Position numbers and translations under genes: made by a program. A stretch of DNA of 64,000 nt from Staphylotrichum longicolle (Eukaryota > Ascomycota > Sordariomycetes > Sordariales > Chaetomiaceae). The stretch is taken from assembly GCA_019096155.1 (NCBI GenBank), contig JAHCVI010000001.1:13107243-13171242 (forward strand). Direction: 5' to 3'. Shown here piece after piece: positions 35,401 to 47,100 of this stretch. Under the pieces are notes generated by a model, which worked only from the letters and a program-made list of their open reading frames with translations, was not told where the DNA came from and searched no databases. The stretch's first letter is position 1. Every line of letters begins with the position of its first letter.

Positions 35401-35594
35401 CGTCATCGGAGCAGACCTAATCGTCCCCGAGCCGACATACCCACCTTCGCTCCTCTTTTCCGGCCTGATACCCTCCGAATAACGGGACCGTGGCCGAGGA
35501 CGCTACACGGCGTATCATGCCCGACCTGACCCGGACACCAAGCCACCAGCAATACCAACACATCCCCGTATCACTCGCTCCAACCGTCTCCACC
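29473..35594. promoter_or_regulatory. 6-kb gene-poor region upstream of the Myb-like regulator
   Basis: No gene I can support. Open frames up to 217 aa occur on both strands but overlap each other and lack conserved character. A TATA-like TATTATAAG lies at 35131-35139, followed by a CT-rich probable leader (35150-35330). A near-perfect 20-bp tandem pair (TCATATGCTGA...TCTTG) occurs at about 31790-31829. The region probably holds the extended promoter of the transcription factor and possibly noncoding transcripts. Confidence 0.4.
35131..35139 (+). promoter_or_regulatory. TATA-like element for the Myb-like gene
   Basis: TATTATAAG followed by a long pyrimidine-rich leader of about 430 nt before the chosen ATG; several upstream ATGs would lie in that leader. 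Confidence 0.4.
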
Positions 35595-36665
35595 ATGTCT
35601 TACTACCAAAACCCCCGGCAGCTTACCGGGTTCTACGGTGATCTCTCCACAGCCGGCGCCGGCGGGATCCCAATGCCCGGATATGACCCATACGCGGTGC
35701 CTCCTCTCCAGATCCCGGCCGGTCCTCCGATGGGTGGGCCTGTGGGTGGGCCTTTGCCGGCGCAACACCGGGCATCGTCAGGCGCATGGAACCAAGACGA
35801 CGACCGGACACTACTCGGCCTGCGCGCGATGGGCAAGAACTGGAACCAGATCCAACGGGAAGCTTTCCCGGGCAAGACGGGCAACGCGTGCCGGAAGAGG
35901 CACGAGCGGTTGATGGAGCGCCGCGGCCAAAACGAGTTTGACAACAGGAAGCTGGAGCGCCTGTGCAAGGAATACATGAGCATGCGCAAGGAGATCTGGC
36001 AGCCGCTGGCCTCGCGGTGCGGTGAGAAGTGGAATGTTGTCGAGATGCAGGTTTGTGTTCTACCCCTCCCTCAGCCCCCTTTCCACAACCCCCTCTTTCT
36101 AACGCATCCCTTCCCCCCGCCAGTGCATGTCCAACGGCCTCAAGAACATCCAGTCCCACGCCCGCGCCACGCCCGCCGCGAGCGACTCGAGTCCGGCCAG
36201 CCGATAACCGCCTACGACGACACCGACGTCGGCCTCGGCTGCCTCACCCCCGTCGACGAGGTCGACGTCGCCGACCAGTCCTACAGCTCCCCGGAAACGG
36301 GCGGCTCCACCACCGGCGCCCACTCCACCCCGGGCGGCAGCTCGGGCTCGGGCGCCTCCGCCGGCTCCCACTTCGCCAACATGCACCACCACCACCAGCA
36401 CCAGCACCACTCCCAGGCCGCGGCCGCGGGCTACCAGGGGTACGGCGGCTACGGCGGGCACCACCAGCAGGCGCACCACGGGCACGGGTACAGCAACAGC
36501 GTCTCCAGCACGGGCACGGCGGGCGGGTACCAGACCGCGCAGCAGCAGCAGGTCTCGGGGTCGGGAAGCCAGGGGACGAGTCCGTATATGGGACACGGCG
36601 GGAGGCTGCCGAGTGTGGGGGACATGGGGATCGATGCGATTATGAATCGGGGGCAGGGCAGTTAA
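35595..36665 (+). CDS. Myb/SANT-like transcription factor, one probable frameshift
   Basis: Two exons, 35595-36050 and 36124-36665, with a 73-bp intron. An in-frame ATG at 35517 would add 26 residues; MSYYQN was chosen as a typical start. The protein has a Gly/Pro-rich N-terminus, then a Myb-type repeat (SGAWNQDDDRTLLGLRAMGKNWNQI...AFPGKTGNACRKRHERL). A second helical segment ends IWQPLASRCGEKWNVVEMQ and continues after the intron as CMSNGLKNIQSHAR. The tail is His/Gln/Ser/Gly-rich with HHHHQHQHH and QQQQ. Exon 2 begins in one frame but becomes coding in another from about 36165 (RRERLESGQPITAYDD), consistent with one lost base in a C run near 36160-36172; length is one short. A nuclear DNA-binding regulator; target genes unknown. 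Confidence 0.72.
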   Translation: MSYYQNPRQLTGFYGDLSTAGAGGIPMPGYDPYAVPPLQIPAGPPMGGPVGGPLPAQHRASSGAWNQDDDRTLLGLRAMGKNWNQIQREAFPGKTGNACRKRHERLMERRGQNEFDNRKLERLCKEYMSMRKEIWQPLASRCGEKWNVVEMQVCVLPLPQPPFHNPLFLTHPFPPPVHVQRPQEHPVPRPRHARRERLESGQPITAYDDTDVGLGCLTPVDEVDVADQSYSSPETGGSTTGAHSTPGGSSGSGASAGSHFANMHHHHQHQHHSQAAAAGYQGYGGYGGHHQQAHHGHGYSNSVSSTGTAGGYQTAQQQQVSGSGSQGTSPYMGHGGRLPSVGDMGIDAIMNRGQGS

Positions 36666-38401
36666 TCTGGCTTTTCTTTTTTCTCTTTTCACTCTTTTGT
36701 GTTTGCATGGCGTCTCGGCAACTTTACATTTCCTCTTTTTTTTCTCTTTGGACTCTTGTCTTTAATCACCCCCTTTCCTTTGTTTGGGTCTGGGTCTGGG
36801 TCTGGGTCTGGGTACTCCCTGGGTTTGGGGGAGGAACATCATGTCACGTCACGAAAGATCTTACCTCAGGGATGATGGGGTTGTGGGCGGTTTTTGGGCA
36901 GGCACGGCGTTGGTGGTGTGGGCGGGTCCATCCATTGGAGTTGGGGGCTGTTTCTGTGTGTGTGTCCGTGTGTCTGTCTTGTCTCTCTCAGACGGATTGG
37001 GGAGTGTTACGGTGCAGCCTCATTGGTTGGTTGGTTGGTTGGTTTGCGGCAGGCCGGGTCGAAACAGGACCGGCCGGCACCTTTGCTCTTTGCGCCGCGC
37101 TGCTTAGAAGAATTCTGGGTTCATTCTATTGGGTTTTGTCTCTCTTCCCCTCTGTCTGACTGGCTTTTCTCTCTTGTGTCTCTTTTCCTTCTGTCCCGCT
37201 GTCTGGGTTTCTGTTTATGCCTTGACTTCTGCTATCGAGCATCTCTCTTTCTGATATTGTCACGCATGCACGCATTCATTCCACACATTTTAGAGATACA
37301 ACGGCGTCAAGTTGGTTGGAGGTGGTTGCTCTTCAGGGACTGGCCTTTTACTGTTCTTCCTTCCTTCCTGCCCGTCTCTCTTCTGATATCACATAAACCA
37401 TTTGCAATGGCGTTTTCCCCCTTGGCCCAGTCAGCATCAACGGTTGCAACGTCACATGGAAGGGGTTCGTTCCCCTGCTGCATGCCGTAAGGCTGAGAAT
37501 GCGAGGCGCAGGCACAGCACACTTGTGTGTTCGGGTTGTTGGTAGGAGGTGGGCGGGTCTTGTGGGTTCAGTGCCTGTCCGGCGGCGGCGCGGGCGTTGT
37601 GGCGTGGGGACGGTGTTGGGTTTCGCGGGAAACCCGGGCTGGGCTTGGGCGGCGCATTGGAACTTGTGTCTTTGTGGTGTGTGTATAGGAACAGCGGAAG
37701 CTCAAGCTTGGGGTTGTTGAATACTAGGGTACTACTGTAAATGAGGTTTGGCCCCCACCTTCATTTCTTGTTTCTGCTATATTACTCTGCTGTGAGATTC
37801 CTGAGCGGAAGGAAGTGTGTTGGTGATTTAGCGATGGCTCTGATGGCGGCGAGGGTCGGCGGTTGTTCTATTTCACGACTCCCACCTTCTGCAGTTGATG
37901 TCTTGATTTCGACATGGGAATCCAGATTCCAACCCACTGGGCTGGGGCGCAATTGGGATTGCGGGGAACCAGGATCTCGACAGGATTCACAGCGTGGAGA
38001 GCAGCCGGGGGCAGAAGTTGCATCGCCAAGGCGCGGGTTCAAAGGATCTCAGATGTGGACTGCTGTCGGTGCCCACCAAGGCGGCGGCCTTTGAAGCGGA
38101 GCACCCGGTCCGAGTCATGCGTTGTTTGGGGGTGAGCGAGCCTTCTGCTCGTGAGATGTTTCCGTTTCTGGATGACCCTCACAAGGCCCCAGTGGGATCC
38201 AGGAGAAACCGAGCCAGATAGGGTGCTGACGGGAGCGAAATGACGTGCAGCTGGACCAACGTAATCTGACTGTATCCCGAAAGCGAGCTACCCAGATCCA
38301 GATGGATTCAATATACAAAGAAATCAGGTTACGACAACAGAAGCCTCGGGAGATATACAGGGGTTGTTACACTTGGGCCCGGGGGCAGCTCCACCGAGAA
38401 T
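36666..38401. other. Intergenic between convergent Myb-like and COX10 genes
   Basis: No gene supported. Contains a GGGTCT hexamer array (about 36785-36812, some five copies) and a TTGG tetramer array (about 37023-37043), plus TC-rich stretches at 37130-37260. The open frame that continues from the Myb gene in another phase to 37159 is low-complexity read-through. Confidence 0.4.
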
Positions 38402-40033
38402 TCACCTCCGGGTATTACCGGCCGGCCCCACAATTCCGGCGCCGGACGCGGGAGCGACCTCCTCGATCCACTCGGCATCGTCGTCAAACTCGTCCTCCTC
38501 CTCCTCCGGCTCACCGGCCACGCTCCTCCACACGCGCGCCCACATCCCCTTCTTCTGCGCCAGCGCCAACACCATGATGACGGGCAAATGCCACACGCTC
38601 GCCCAGAACAGGCCGCGCGCGCTGCCCTTGTGTCCCTCAAAGCGCCAGAACTTGACCGCCTCCCGGATCAGCCACAGGTTGACCGGCAGGCTGGTCACGG
38701 CAAAGCTCCACTCGGTCACGCCCGCGGCGCACAGCCCCAGGCACAGCGGGACGAACACGATGCTGTACCTCAGCGCGACGCGCGCGTTCCGTGCCGGGTT
38801 CACCCAGCACAGCATGCGCAGCCCCGCGGCCTTGTACTCCTCCCGGATGCCCCACGACAGCGGCATGAAGTGCGGGAACTGCCACGCGAATAACAGACCC
38901 GCAAACAGCCAACCGCCGAGGCTCGACCCGTCGCTGGCGAACAGCAGCTCGCGCCAGGTGCCCTCGCCCGTGGCGCTCTCACCCGCGGCGGCGGCCCAGC
39001 CCATGAGCGGGGGGATGCCGCCGACGATGGCGCCGACCCAGGTGTTGACGGCGGAGATGCGCTTGAGAGGGGTGTATGCGCCGGCGTACAGCACAATGTT
39101 AGTGGCGCCCAGGAAGGCGACCGTGGGGTTGACGCCGTAATACAGGGCGGCGGTGCCGGCGGCGGCGCACCCGACGGCGAAGAGCACGGCGGCGCGGGTG
39201 CTCAGCAGGCGGCGCACGAGCGGGCGGGTGCGGGTGCGGGTCATCTTGGCGTCGGTGTCGGGCTCGTAGAGCATGTTCAGGGCGTTGGCGGCGGCCGAGC
39301 AGAGGGTCGTGCCCGTGGTGAGGAAGAGGAGAGTGAGGGGCGAGAGGGAGGGGATGTCGGCGGCCGAGGCAAGGGCCGGGGAGGAGAGGAAGGCCGGAAC
39401 GGGGTAGAGAGCATAGGGTACCATGGCGGAGAGGACGACGAGCACGGTCAACCGAGGCTTGGAGAGCGAGAGGAGCGCGGAGAGTTTCCGGCGGAGTGAG
39501 TCGGCGGGAGCGGCTGCAGCCGTGTCGGCGAGGCGGGAGGAGGCGTCGGGAGGGAGTGAGGACGCCATTGAGTTCGTTGGGGCAGCGGCGCTGCTCGGTA
39601 TGGATTGTTGGGCCGCATCGGTGGCGGCATTCCGCCTCGCGGCCTGTCGTCGGCGGTGCGGAAGGAGGGTCTTGTCGGATGAGGTGTCGGTCCCGCTTGC
39701 GGCTAATTGCGCATCGGCGGCCTGGGCCGGGGCCGGGCTGTCGGTGACCGGAGGGGTGACAGCGGTGCCATTGGAGCGGGCGAGCAGGGCGTTGGAGAGA
39801 AAGTAGCCGGGCCTAAAGGGCTGTCGGGGCAGGGCGGCTGCGGCACCCGAGGCAGAGGCCGGGGCGCGCGGAAGGGCCGATCTCGAAAACAGCCTCGCGG
39901 ACTTCGCAGACTTCGCAGACGGCGCTGACCTTGGCGACCATTCGGCCTGGCGCACGGCGCGTTGGGTGCACTGCCAGCATACGTTCTCGAAAACACCCCC
40001 GCGGAGTCGGAGACCTTGTATCGGCGGCCGCAT
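38402..40033 (-). CDS. cox10: Protoheme IX farnesyltransferase, mitochondrial (COX10)
   Basis: Single-exon gene of 543 aa from the ATG at 40033; an upstream GTG-initiated extension has no support. It converts heme B to heme O for cytochrome c oxidase in the mitochondrial inner membrane. It has a long Arg/Ala/Ser-rich N-terminal presequence (about 1-160), then a UbiA-type prenyltransferase domain with about eight membrane helices. Signature NALNMLYEPDTDAKMTRTRTRPL contains the prenyl-diphosphate/Mg-binding Asp-rich motif; later come PLMGWAAAAG and WQFPHFMPLSW. The acidic C-terminal tail (EEEEDEFDDD) is common in fungi. The presequence happens to contain LRLRGG, as at the ubiquitin C-terminus; I regard this as chance. 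Intact. Confidence 0.95.
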   Translation of the reverse strand: MRPPIQGLRLRGGVFENVCWQCTQRAVRQAEWSPRSAPSAKSAKSARLFSRSALPRAPASASGAAAALPRQPFRPGYFLSNALLARSNGTAVTPPVTDSPAPAQAADAQLAASGTDTSSDKTLLPHRRRQAARRNAATDAAQQSIPSSAAAPTNSMASSLPPDASSRLADTAAAAPADSLRRKLSALLSLSKPRLTVLVVLSAMVPYALYPVPAFLSSPALASAADIPSLSPLTLLFLTTGTTLCSAAANALNMLYEPDTDAKMTRTRTRPLVRRLLSTRAAVLFAVGCAAAGTAALYYGVNPTVAFLGATNIVLYAGAYTPLKRISAVNTWVGAIVGGIPPLMGWAAAAGESATGEGTWRELLFASDGSSLGGWLFAGLLFAWQFPHFMPLSWGIREEYKAAGLRMLCWVNPARNARVALRYSIVFVPLCLGLCAAGVTEWSFAVTSLPVNLWLIREAVKFWRFEGHKGSARGLFWASVWHLPVIMVLALAQKKGMWARVWRSVAGEPEEEEDEFDDDAEWIEEVAPASGAGIVGPAGNTRR

Positions 40034-41144
40034 TGTGGTGTCAGGTGCCGGGCGGCATCGCCATCGTCGTTCGTCAATTGGCGTTCGTGTGTTCGTCCGC
40101 TCGGCGCGCACCACACCACCGCCTGTGCCTGGTCCCAAAATTTGGCTTGGCCTGTGGCAGCTTTCTGTGGCTGCAGTGGGTCAGGCTGTGGCTGTCACTC
40201 CACCTCAGCTCACCCCACGATCACGGCAACGTCAGAGTGGGGCGGTCCTTTTCCCTTTCTCCTTTCTCCCTGGCGCTCAGACCATCAACAAAAAGAACAT
40301 GGGACAGGGCGAGATCGACGTGCAACACTCTTGGGTGACACAGCATAGACCGCATCTCGGCATCCACGTGGGCATGGCCCGATATCCCCTGCGCGCCTTC
40401 TCCAAGCGCCGTGGACCTGCTCAGGGGCTGCTGTCGTTGATCCTGCACCCCTGGTTCCAAAACAAGCGCCAAAGCCGCCAATGATGTCGAGGGTGCACAG
40501 CAAACCTGGCTCATTATCCGACACCTGAACCTCCGGAGGCTGACCCTGCTTATCACGGAGGTTTCACCTACCGCGCGCCCGGAGAGCACAGCAAGCCGCA
40601 TTTCGGTCAATCCTGAGTTCTCTGTTGTCCTTGACATCCGAGCGCGCATCCATTGCAGGTTGCAGGGTGAGACTCCCACAGCGTCTCGGAGTGACGTTCA
40701 GGCTGGCCGCCGTGGCGGTTGGCCTAGGTCTAAGCCGCGGTCTCCGAGATTGGGCCGCAGATGTGGCCAGAAAGATCGGTGTAACGTGGTCGCTTCATCG
40801 GGCTTTTGATGAACCCGGATCTCTGGGTCGCCCGGCCCTTGGAGCGGAATGCCGATCATGGTTCAACTGGACTCAATGTGGAGACTTGATGTCGGCTGCA
40901 GGAGCGAAGACGGCGAGGGAACCTGCACATCGACTATCTGGCACCCTTTGCGTTGACTAAAAGATGATCAAGCTGAATACCTACACTTCGTCACCCAAGA
41001 CCAAACCCGCCTCACCTCCCCCCCTCAAAATCCCTCTCCGTCAAAATCTCCCCAGCCAAAATCCTCCCCATATGCGTCTTCTCCATCCCCACACAATCCC
41101 TCCTGATCTTCTTATACACCTCGCCCAAACGCCCCGGGCTCACC
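40034..41144. other. Intergenic, no gene seen
   Basis: Upstream of COX10 and downstream of the DUF3638 gene. Only overlapping short frames. Confidence 0.4.
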
Positions 41145-44100
41145 TCAAACCGCACTCCGCATACCCCCTCCTCCCACGAACCCATCCATGGCAACCGCCT
41201 CCTCCCCCGCATTCTCCGCATACGCTAACCCCAAATACCGACACAGCCTGACGTACTCGCCGTAACTCGGCAGGTACAGCTGCCCCGCAAACAAGTTGAG
41301 CTGCATGACCAGCTCCCGCGGCGCCGTCCACCCCGCCGGCACGTCGGGGACGGTGTAGGTCGTGAGGTCGTCCATCGAGCAGAACGCGAGGCTCGAGCGC
41401 GGGAGGTAGGCGTGCAGCGTGGCCGGGAACGACGCGGGAGGCTCGTCGTCTCCGTCCTCGGTGCGGTCGAGCACGCACTTGATCCAGCTCGCCTCCGCCG
41501 GACTGACGATCACCATGTTCCTCACCCGCCCGCCGCCGCCGTCGTCGTGCACGCCGGTGGTCACGACCCACTGCACGCCGCGCTGGTAGGCGTCGGAGGA
41601 GTAGCCCGGCCCCGTGGCGTCGACGGTGCGCACAAAGTCGCGCGTGACGTGCAGGTCGCTCGGGAAGGAGGAGAGCGGGGATTTGAAGAGATGGGCGGCG
41701 GTAGTGTCGGAGAGCGCGGCGAAGGGGCGGAGGAAGGTGGTGGAGTGTGGGAGGATGCGGCCGGTGATGATAAAGGACTTCAACTCTGGGTGCACGTCGT
41801 GGGGGAGCGCGCTCCGGGGCAGCGGTCGGGAGTGGTGGCGCTCCTCTTCGATCTCTGGGGCAAGCTCGCGTTCCTGTTCTTCCTGGAGAGTGGAGGAAGG
41901 GGCGGTGCGGGTGGAATTCTTGAAGGCGGCGAGTTTTGCTTCGATGGCCGCCAGTTGAGAACTGTGCTGGAACGCGACTTGGGGTCGGAGCTGAGTCCCC
42001 AGGCTCATGCCTGCCATGCCCTCGGCGAGTTCTGTGTCCCGGTCTGCGGCGGGCCTGGGCCGGTATCGCTGGTCTAGAGACATGGCTTCGGGCTCGAGAT
42101 ACGACTCGAGAGTGGCAGGGGAAAACCCGCCTGTCCGTTCGACCTCCTTCCAAACTTCCTCCTGATGAAGGTGGCGCTTGCCCTGGGTGGCCCAAAGGGG
42201 TATAGATCGGGCCGCCTCGTCCTACGTCTCCGAGATGGCACAAGCGAGGACGTCTTGTACGACGAGGGGTCTTCCGTCTGTAATTTTGCAGATGCCCTGG
42301 ATACGCTTCTGCATCTCGGGAGACACAATAAAGGTTACCCACTGGCCTTCGCCGAGCTTGCGCATCCGCATGCACGCCTGAACCAAGGTGTCTTTGGTTA
42401 CTCCCGGCCCGAGCGTGACGGCGGCGCGGTAGTGGTCGGGCAACTTCAGGTCGGTGCCTCGCGTGTGTGCTTGGTCGAGGAATACGAGGCAGTCGCCTGT
42501 GTTGGTGGCGTACGGGGACGTCAAAAACGACTCGACGACGCCGTTGCGGGTCAGGACGGAGAGTTCGTCCTGGTCGTTGAAGAAAATGACCGCTTTGGTA
42601 CCATTTGAAGCCGATTGGAGCAGCTTCTTGGCCATCTGAAAATTACTGCTCTCAATGACCTGGGCCCCGACATCGAGAATGACCTGCATTGCTTGCTCTG
42701 ACTTTTCCAGAGCCCCGAGGAGCATGTCTTCTGTCAAGGCGGAAACCTGCGATCCTCCTCCATCTCCCAGTTCCAGGACCGTGTTGTTCTCCCGCAACAG
42801 AGTGCTGAGCACTGCGGCGTTGGTTTGCGGCTGTAGATTGAGAGCCTTGACCGACAGCGGGAGCACTCCTTTGGAGTCATTGGTACCGCTGAATCCGGTC
42901 AAGGGCTGCGCCTTGGGCTTGGCCAGGTCCCATCCCGACGCTGACAGTTTGAAGGGAAACTGCTTCATCTCCCTTGGGAAAACCACTTTTGCTAGGTAAA
43001 AGTCGGCCACAGGCTTGGCGAATCGCAGCTTGGGAAAGACCTTGCCCTCGCACTGAGCCCGGTCCTTGACGTTGATGGAGGAGAAGTGATGAAACGAAGA
43101 CGGCAGGTCGGGACATGCGGCGGCCCATCTCCCATACTCTTCATCCGCTTGATCCGAGTTCTTGAGGACGTCAAGACACGTGTAGAGTTCCGCGTCGGCC
43201 AAGCCCCGGTAGTAGTAGCTCAAGCAGGTGAGCACGATGACGACGTCGGGGTGGCTGAACTCGGAGCGTGGGGACGGCATGTCTTTGGCGCGGTAGGGCA
43301 CCGCGAGCATGGTCGGTGGTTGCCGGTCAGGCGCCAGTCCATAGTTGACACGGAAGCGTTTTGGGCCCAGGGTGAACAGGAGGACACCCTTTGCGAGGAG
43401 GCCGCGCAGAAGTAGGAGGGCACTTCTGGTGATTGGGGTGCTGAAGATGTCGGCCTTCTCGACTGTTCTAATGTCTTCCTCGGCAACGCCGTCGAGGAGA
43501 ATGTAGTTCAATACTGCCTGCCGCATTTGTGCTGTCTGATGGTGGACTGGTAAACCTCGAAGCCCGAGACGACATACCTCAGTGGCGAGTGTCATGACAA
43601 GCTGTCGCCCTGCGGGGTCCTCCAAAACACGGATGACGGGAACACGCCCGGCACCGTGGTCTTCGAAGAGAAGGCCACCAGACATGCATGCCACTGGCGC
43701 CTCGGCTGCCATCAACCGCCTAACGACGGTTACCGTGAGATCGAGAAGCTCTTGGATGAGTATCCACCGATCAGAACCCATATCAACTGCCTCCTGCGCC
43801 CCGATCGTGTAGATCAACTCGAACTTGACATTGAAGTTCTCGTCGCTTTCATCAACGATGTCGCGTGAATCGCGCTCAAAGTCTCTGTAAAGCTGGGTAA
43901 TCTTTCTTCCCAAGGGGTTCATCACGTCACCATCCCCAGTCCAACTCCGGTCGATGCCCATCAGCTTGAATGAGAGCAAGTGTTCCGGCTGGACGAGGAG
44001 CACTCCACGCTCTGATATGCACGTGTCGAGGATGACACGGATCGTTTTGATGTCTTTCTTGGAAAGCCGGATGGACCTCGAAATGGGAAGGTAAAAGACC

Positions 44101-47100
44101 CGTCTGTCGATCAGAGCACCCAGTCTGCTGATGAGCATGTGCATCATCTGGCTTGCCTGCGGCTTGGCCACCACCACGCGCACCAGTCGAGCCCCGTCTG
44201 CCAACGCAGCTGCCACGAGAGGCACAATGACGGACGACTTCCCCTCGCCCATATTTAGCTGCATAACTGCGCTCTCGTTCTCGGGCGGGGACCTCATCTT
44301 GGTGGCGATCTCGTTCTGGACAGGGCGAATCAAGATGCCCTGCTCAATCTCGAGCAACAGGTTTTCGGGGTGCTCGAGGGGGTCCCAATCTGGATTGTCG
44401 TGATTGCCGGGGTTGGACAGCTCTCTCTGGAGGTCGCTCCAACGTTTGGGGAGGTCGCGGCCGTACTCTGCCAGGCGCTCGGCACGTTGGAGGTATATCA
44501 GGGTGAGAGCGAAGTTGACAAGACACTGTCGCCACTCCGTTGACAGTGTTTCCCAAAAAGGCTTTGAAAGGCGCTGGAGAAGAAATATTGGAGAAACTCG
44601 GGGGCTGGTGCCGGCACGTTTGCAGAGTTGATGCGTGATAGAGGTGCCCGCCAAGGTGAGCACGAGTTTGTGATTGATGGCTTTGTATCTTTCACGGAGG
44701 CATTGCAAGTTCCGATCGAGAGCCCGCCCAATTGTCAGGTAATTTTCTGGTACGGCCAGGAGACGTTTAGGAGCAGCTGGGCTCTCCATGCTGCCACGAA
44801 GCTCCTGGAGGTAAGCAACCTGGTGGCCTTGGAGGCCGTCAACTGCCGAAAGCCGGTCCACGAGGGCGGCAAGACGCTGGTGCTGCCCGTCAGATTCTTG
44901 AAGTTCGGTGCGCAGCATTGGGAAGAGCTCTGGCCGGGGTCGGTCAAAAGACGGTGCTGGTTGCGAGAAAAGCGATGTAGCGGAGATGAAGCTCAGGCTG
45001 GGTCTCGATGACGGTCTTGTGCTGTATATCGAATGCAAGACGATTTCGCACTCCTTCATCTTCCGATTTCGACCCAGTTCCTTGGACACAGAATGTAGAT
45101 AGCTGTGGAATTCCTCAGACCTTCGAGCTAGCTCCACTTTGTCTCTCACTTTGGGCATGATGCTGTCAACATCGAGATAGGTAGAGTAGCATGAGTCTGT
45201 CGGAGTATCCACCGCCCAAGATTGAACTTGGGACTCCAGATCGGCCACAAAACTCTCAATCATGCCGTTTGACTTGGACTTCCATTTCCGATATTGTCTG
45301 GTTCCGAAATCATCAGGAATTTTCCATTGCTCGCTCGGCCAGTTGGCTTCTGGGCACTCTCCAAAAGTCTTTGCACCATCCTCGACAATGCTGGTAAGAA
45401 GTTTGGACAGGTTGTGACGGCGGACAGTCAGGTCAAACTCGGTCTCAGAGGGCGGCAGCATCTCGGCCTGAGAAAACACCGGGATGGTGCCAAATGCCAT
45501 CAACGCCTGGACAATTTCTGGCTCGGAACGCTCGGCATATAGAAGGCTGGACAGGAACAGTATTTTTCTGTACTTGTTCCTCTCTGCCGCGAGCCCCCGG
45601 TGCAGCCCACACCAACGTCCCTTGAGTGACTCGGACGGGGGATTGAGGTAATCCAGATTGAAGGCCAGGTCCACCGTGCCGCAGCCCGAGAACTCGTCGC
45701 CGTTGACGCGTATGACACTGTCAGGCAGATCTTCGGAGCGGCTGAACAGGAGTCGCCCGCAACCAGTGTCCACGCATCTGGTCAATTTGGCAACCTTGGC
45801 TCTATCGTCCGCAGAGCCCGGGTTCCTTCTGTCATCCGGACGGTACCACTCGTCCTTGGCCGTGGTGTGGCTTTCAGCGCCAAACTCAGACGTGCGGAAG
45901 ATGGCGTTTCGGATGCTTGCACGCTCCGCCAGCGTGGGCGACCTCCGCTGTTCAGATTTTGCGAATGCATCTGCAGCGGAGCTGGTGTCTTCGATTCCGG
46001 CGTGCAACTGGAAAAGCTTGGCCAACCTCTCGTAGTGGTCGTACGTGTCCTTGGCGAGTCCCCAGAAGTCTTCGTGTTGAGACAGAGGCGGGATGTGATA
46101 ATTCCACTTTGTCTGTTCCATGACGTGGATATGCGTTGGATAATACCTCCGCGAAGGGGAGAGTTTGGCGATCTGGACCAGGAACTCGCGCGAACCATGG
46201 TCGATTGTCAGGTGTGATTTGACAGCCGCGCTACGCAGGATCCTCAGGGCCTCTTCAGTCCCCGTCCGACGCGTCAGGGGGTCGGGGAGAGGGTGAGATG
46301 TGAGGGCGTGCAGCCAGCAAAGATAGAGCTTGCTCTGGAGGGACCCAGTATCAGAGAGGCAGCCGAGCTTGTCGTTTACGACGAACGAGTCGTGACGGAC
46401 GTGGCTGTCGTTGTCACGATAGATAGAAACGTCGACATGGTCCAAGGATTTAACATGACGGGCAGACACTTCCCCTCGCGGAACAAGAATAATCCTGAAA
46501 CCTGAGCCGCTGTCTGGCTTCAGGACTAGCTTGTTCAAAAGACCGACCAGGGTGCCAATTCCCTGGCTCTGGTCGATCTGCATGCCTGTGTAATTCTTCG
46601 ACTTGACAACGGCTTCTCCTTCCCCGACCGAGAAGGAAAGACATAACCGGGGGAGCTCGAACAGCAAAACATTGTCACCGCGGTCGAAGATGGTGTCGAT
46701 GTGCCAAAACGACTCAATGCACCCCAAGATTTTGTGGGCGAGTTCGGCCGTGGGGCTGGATGAGTCAATGACGAAGCGTGATCCCCTTTTCAACCGTGAC
46801 ACATTGCTGCCGGACGAGCGGACCAGGCGCCAGTTCTCAGAAGATGTTTGCCACCTGTTGTCAAGGGGGCGGAACTCAATCTCGTCGGTCAAGAGGTTAA
46901 GCCAATGCGCGTAGTTGTTGACAAAGGAGCTGGGCAGGTCACCCTCGAGATGATCTCTTGGGATGTACTCCCAGGTTTGGTCGCTGTCGGGGGCTGCAGC
47001 ACCAGACTGGTCCGTTGACCAAACCGCGCGCACCACCAGCTGATCATCTTTCATAGCAAAATGGACGAGCCATCCGTCTTGCTCCCGGCATGCCGAGAAC

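Noticed and set aside
38402..40138. LRLRGG in the COX10 presequence as a ubiquitin-like processing site
   Set aside because: Sits in an Arg/Gly-rich targeting peptide; chance is the simplest reading.
42160..42224. Short intron that would skip the TAG in the DUF3638 gene
   Set aside because: A GTAGGA donor exists, but the nearest acceptor gives 43 bp, which breaks the frame and removes the conserved SIPLWATQG segment.
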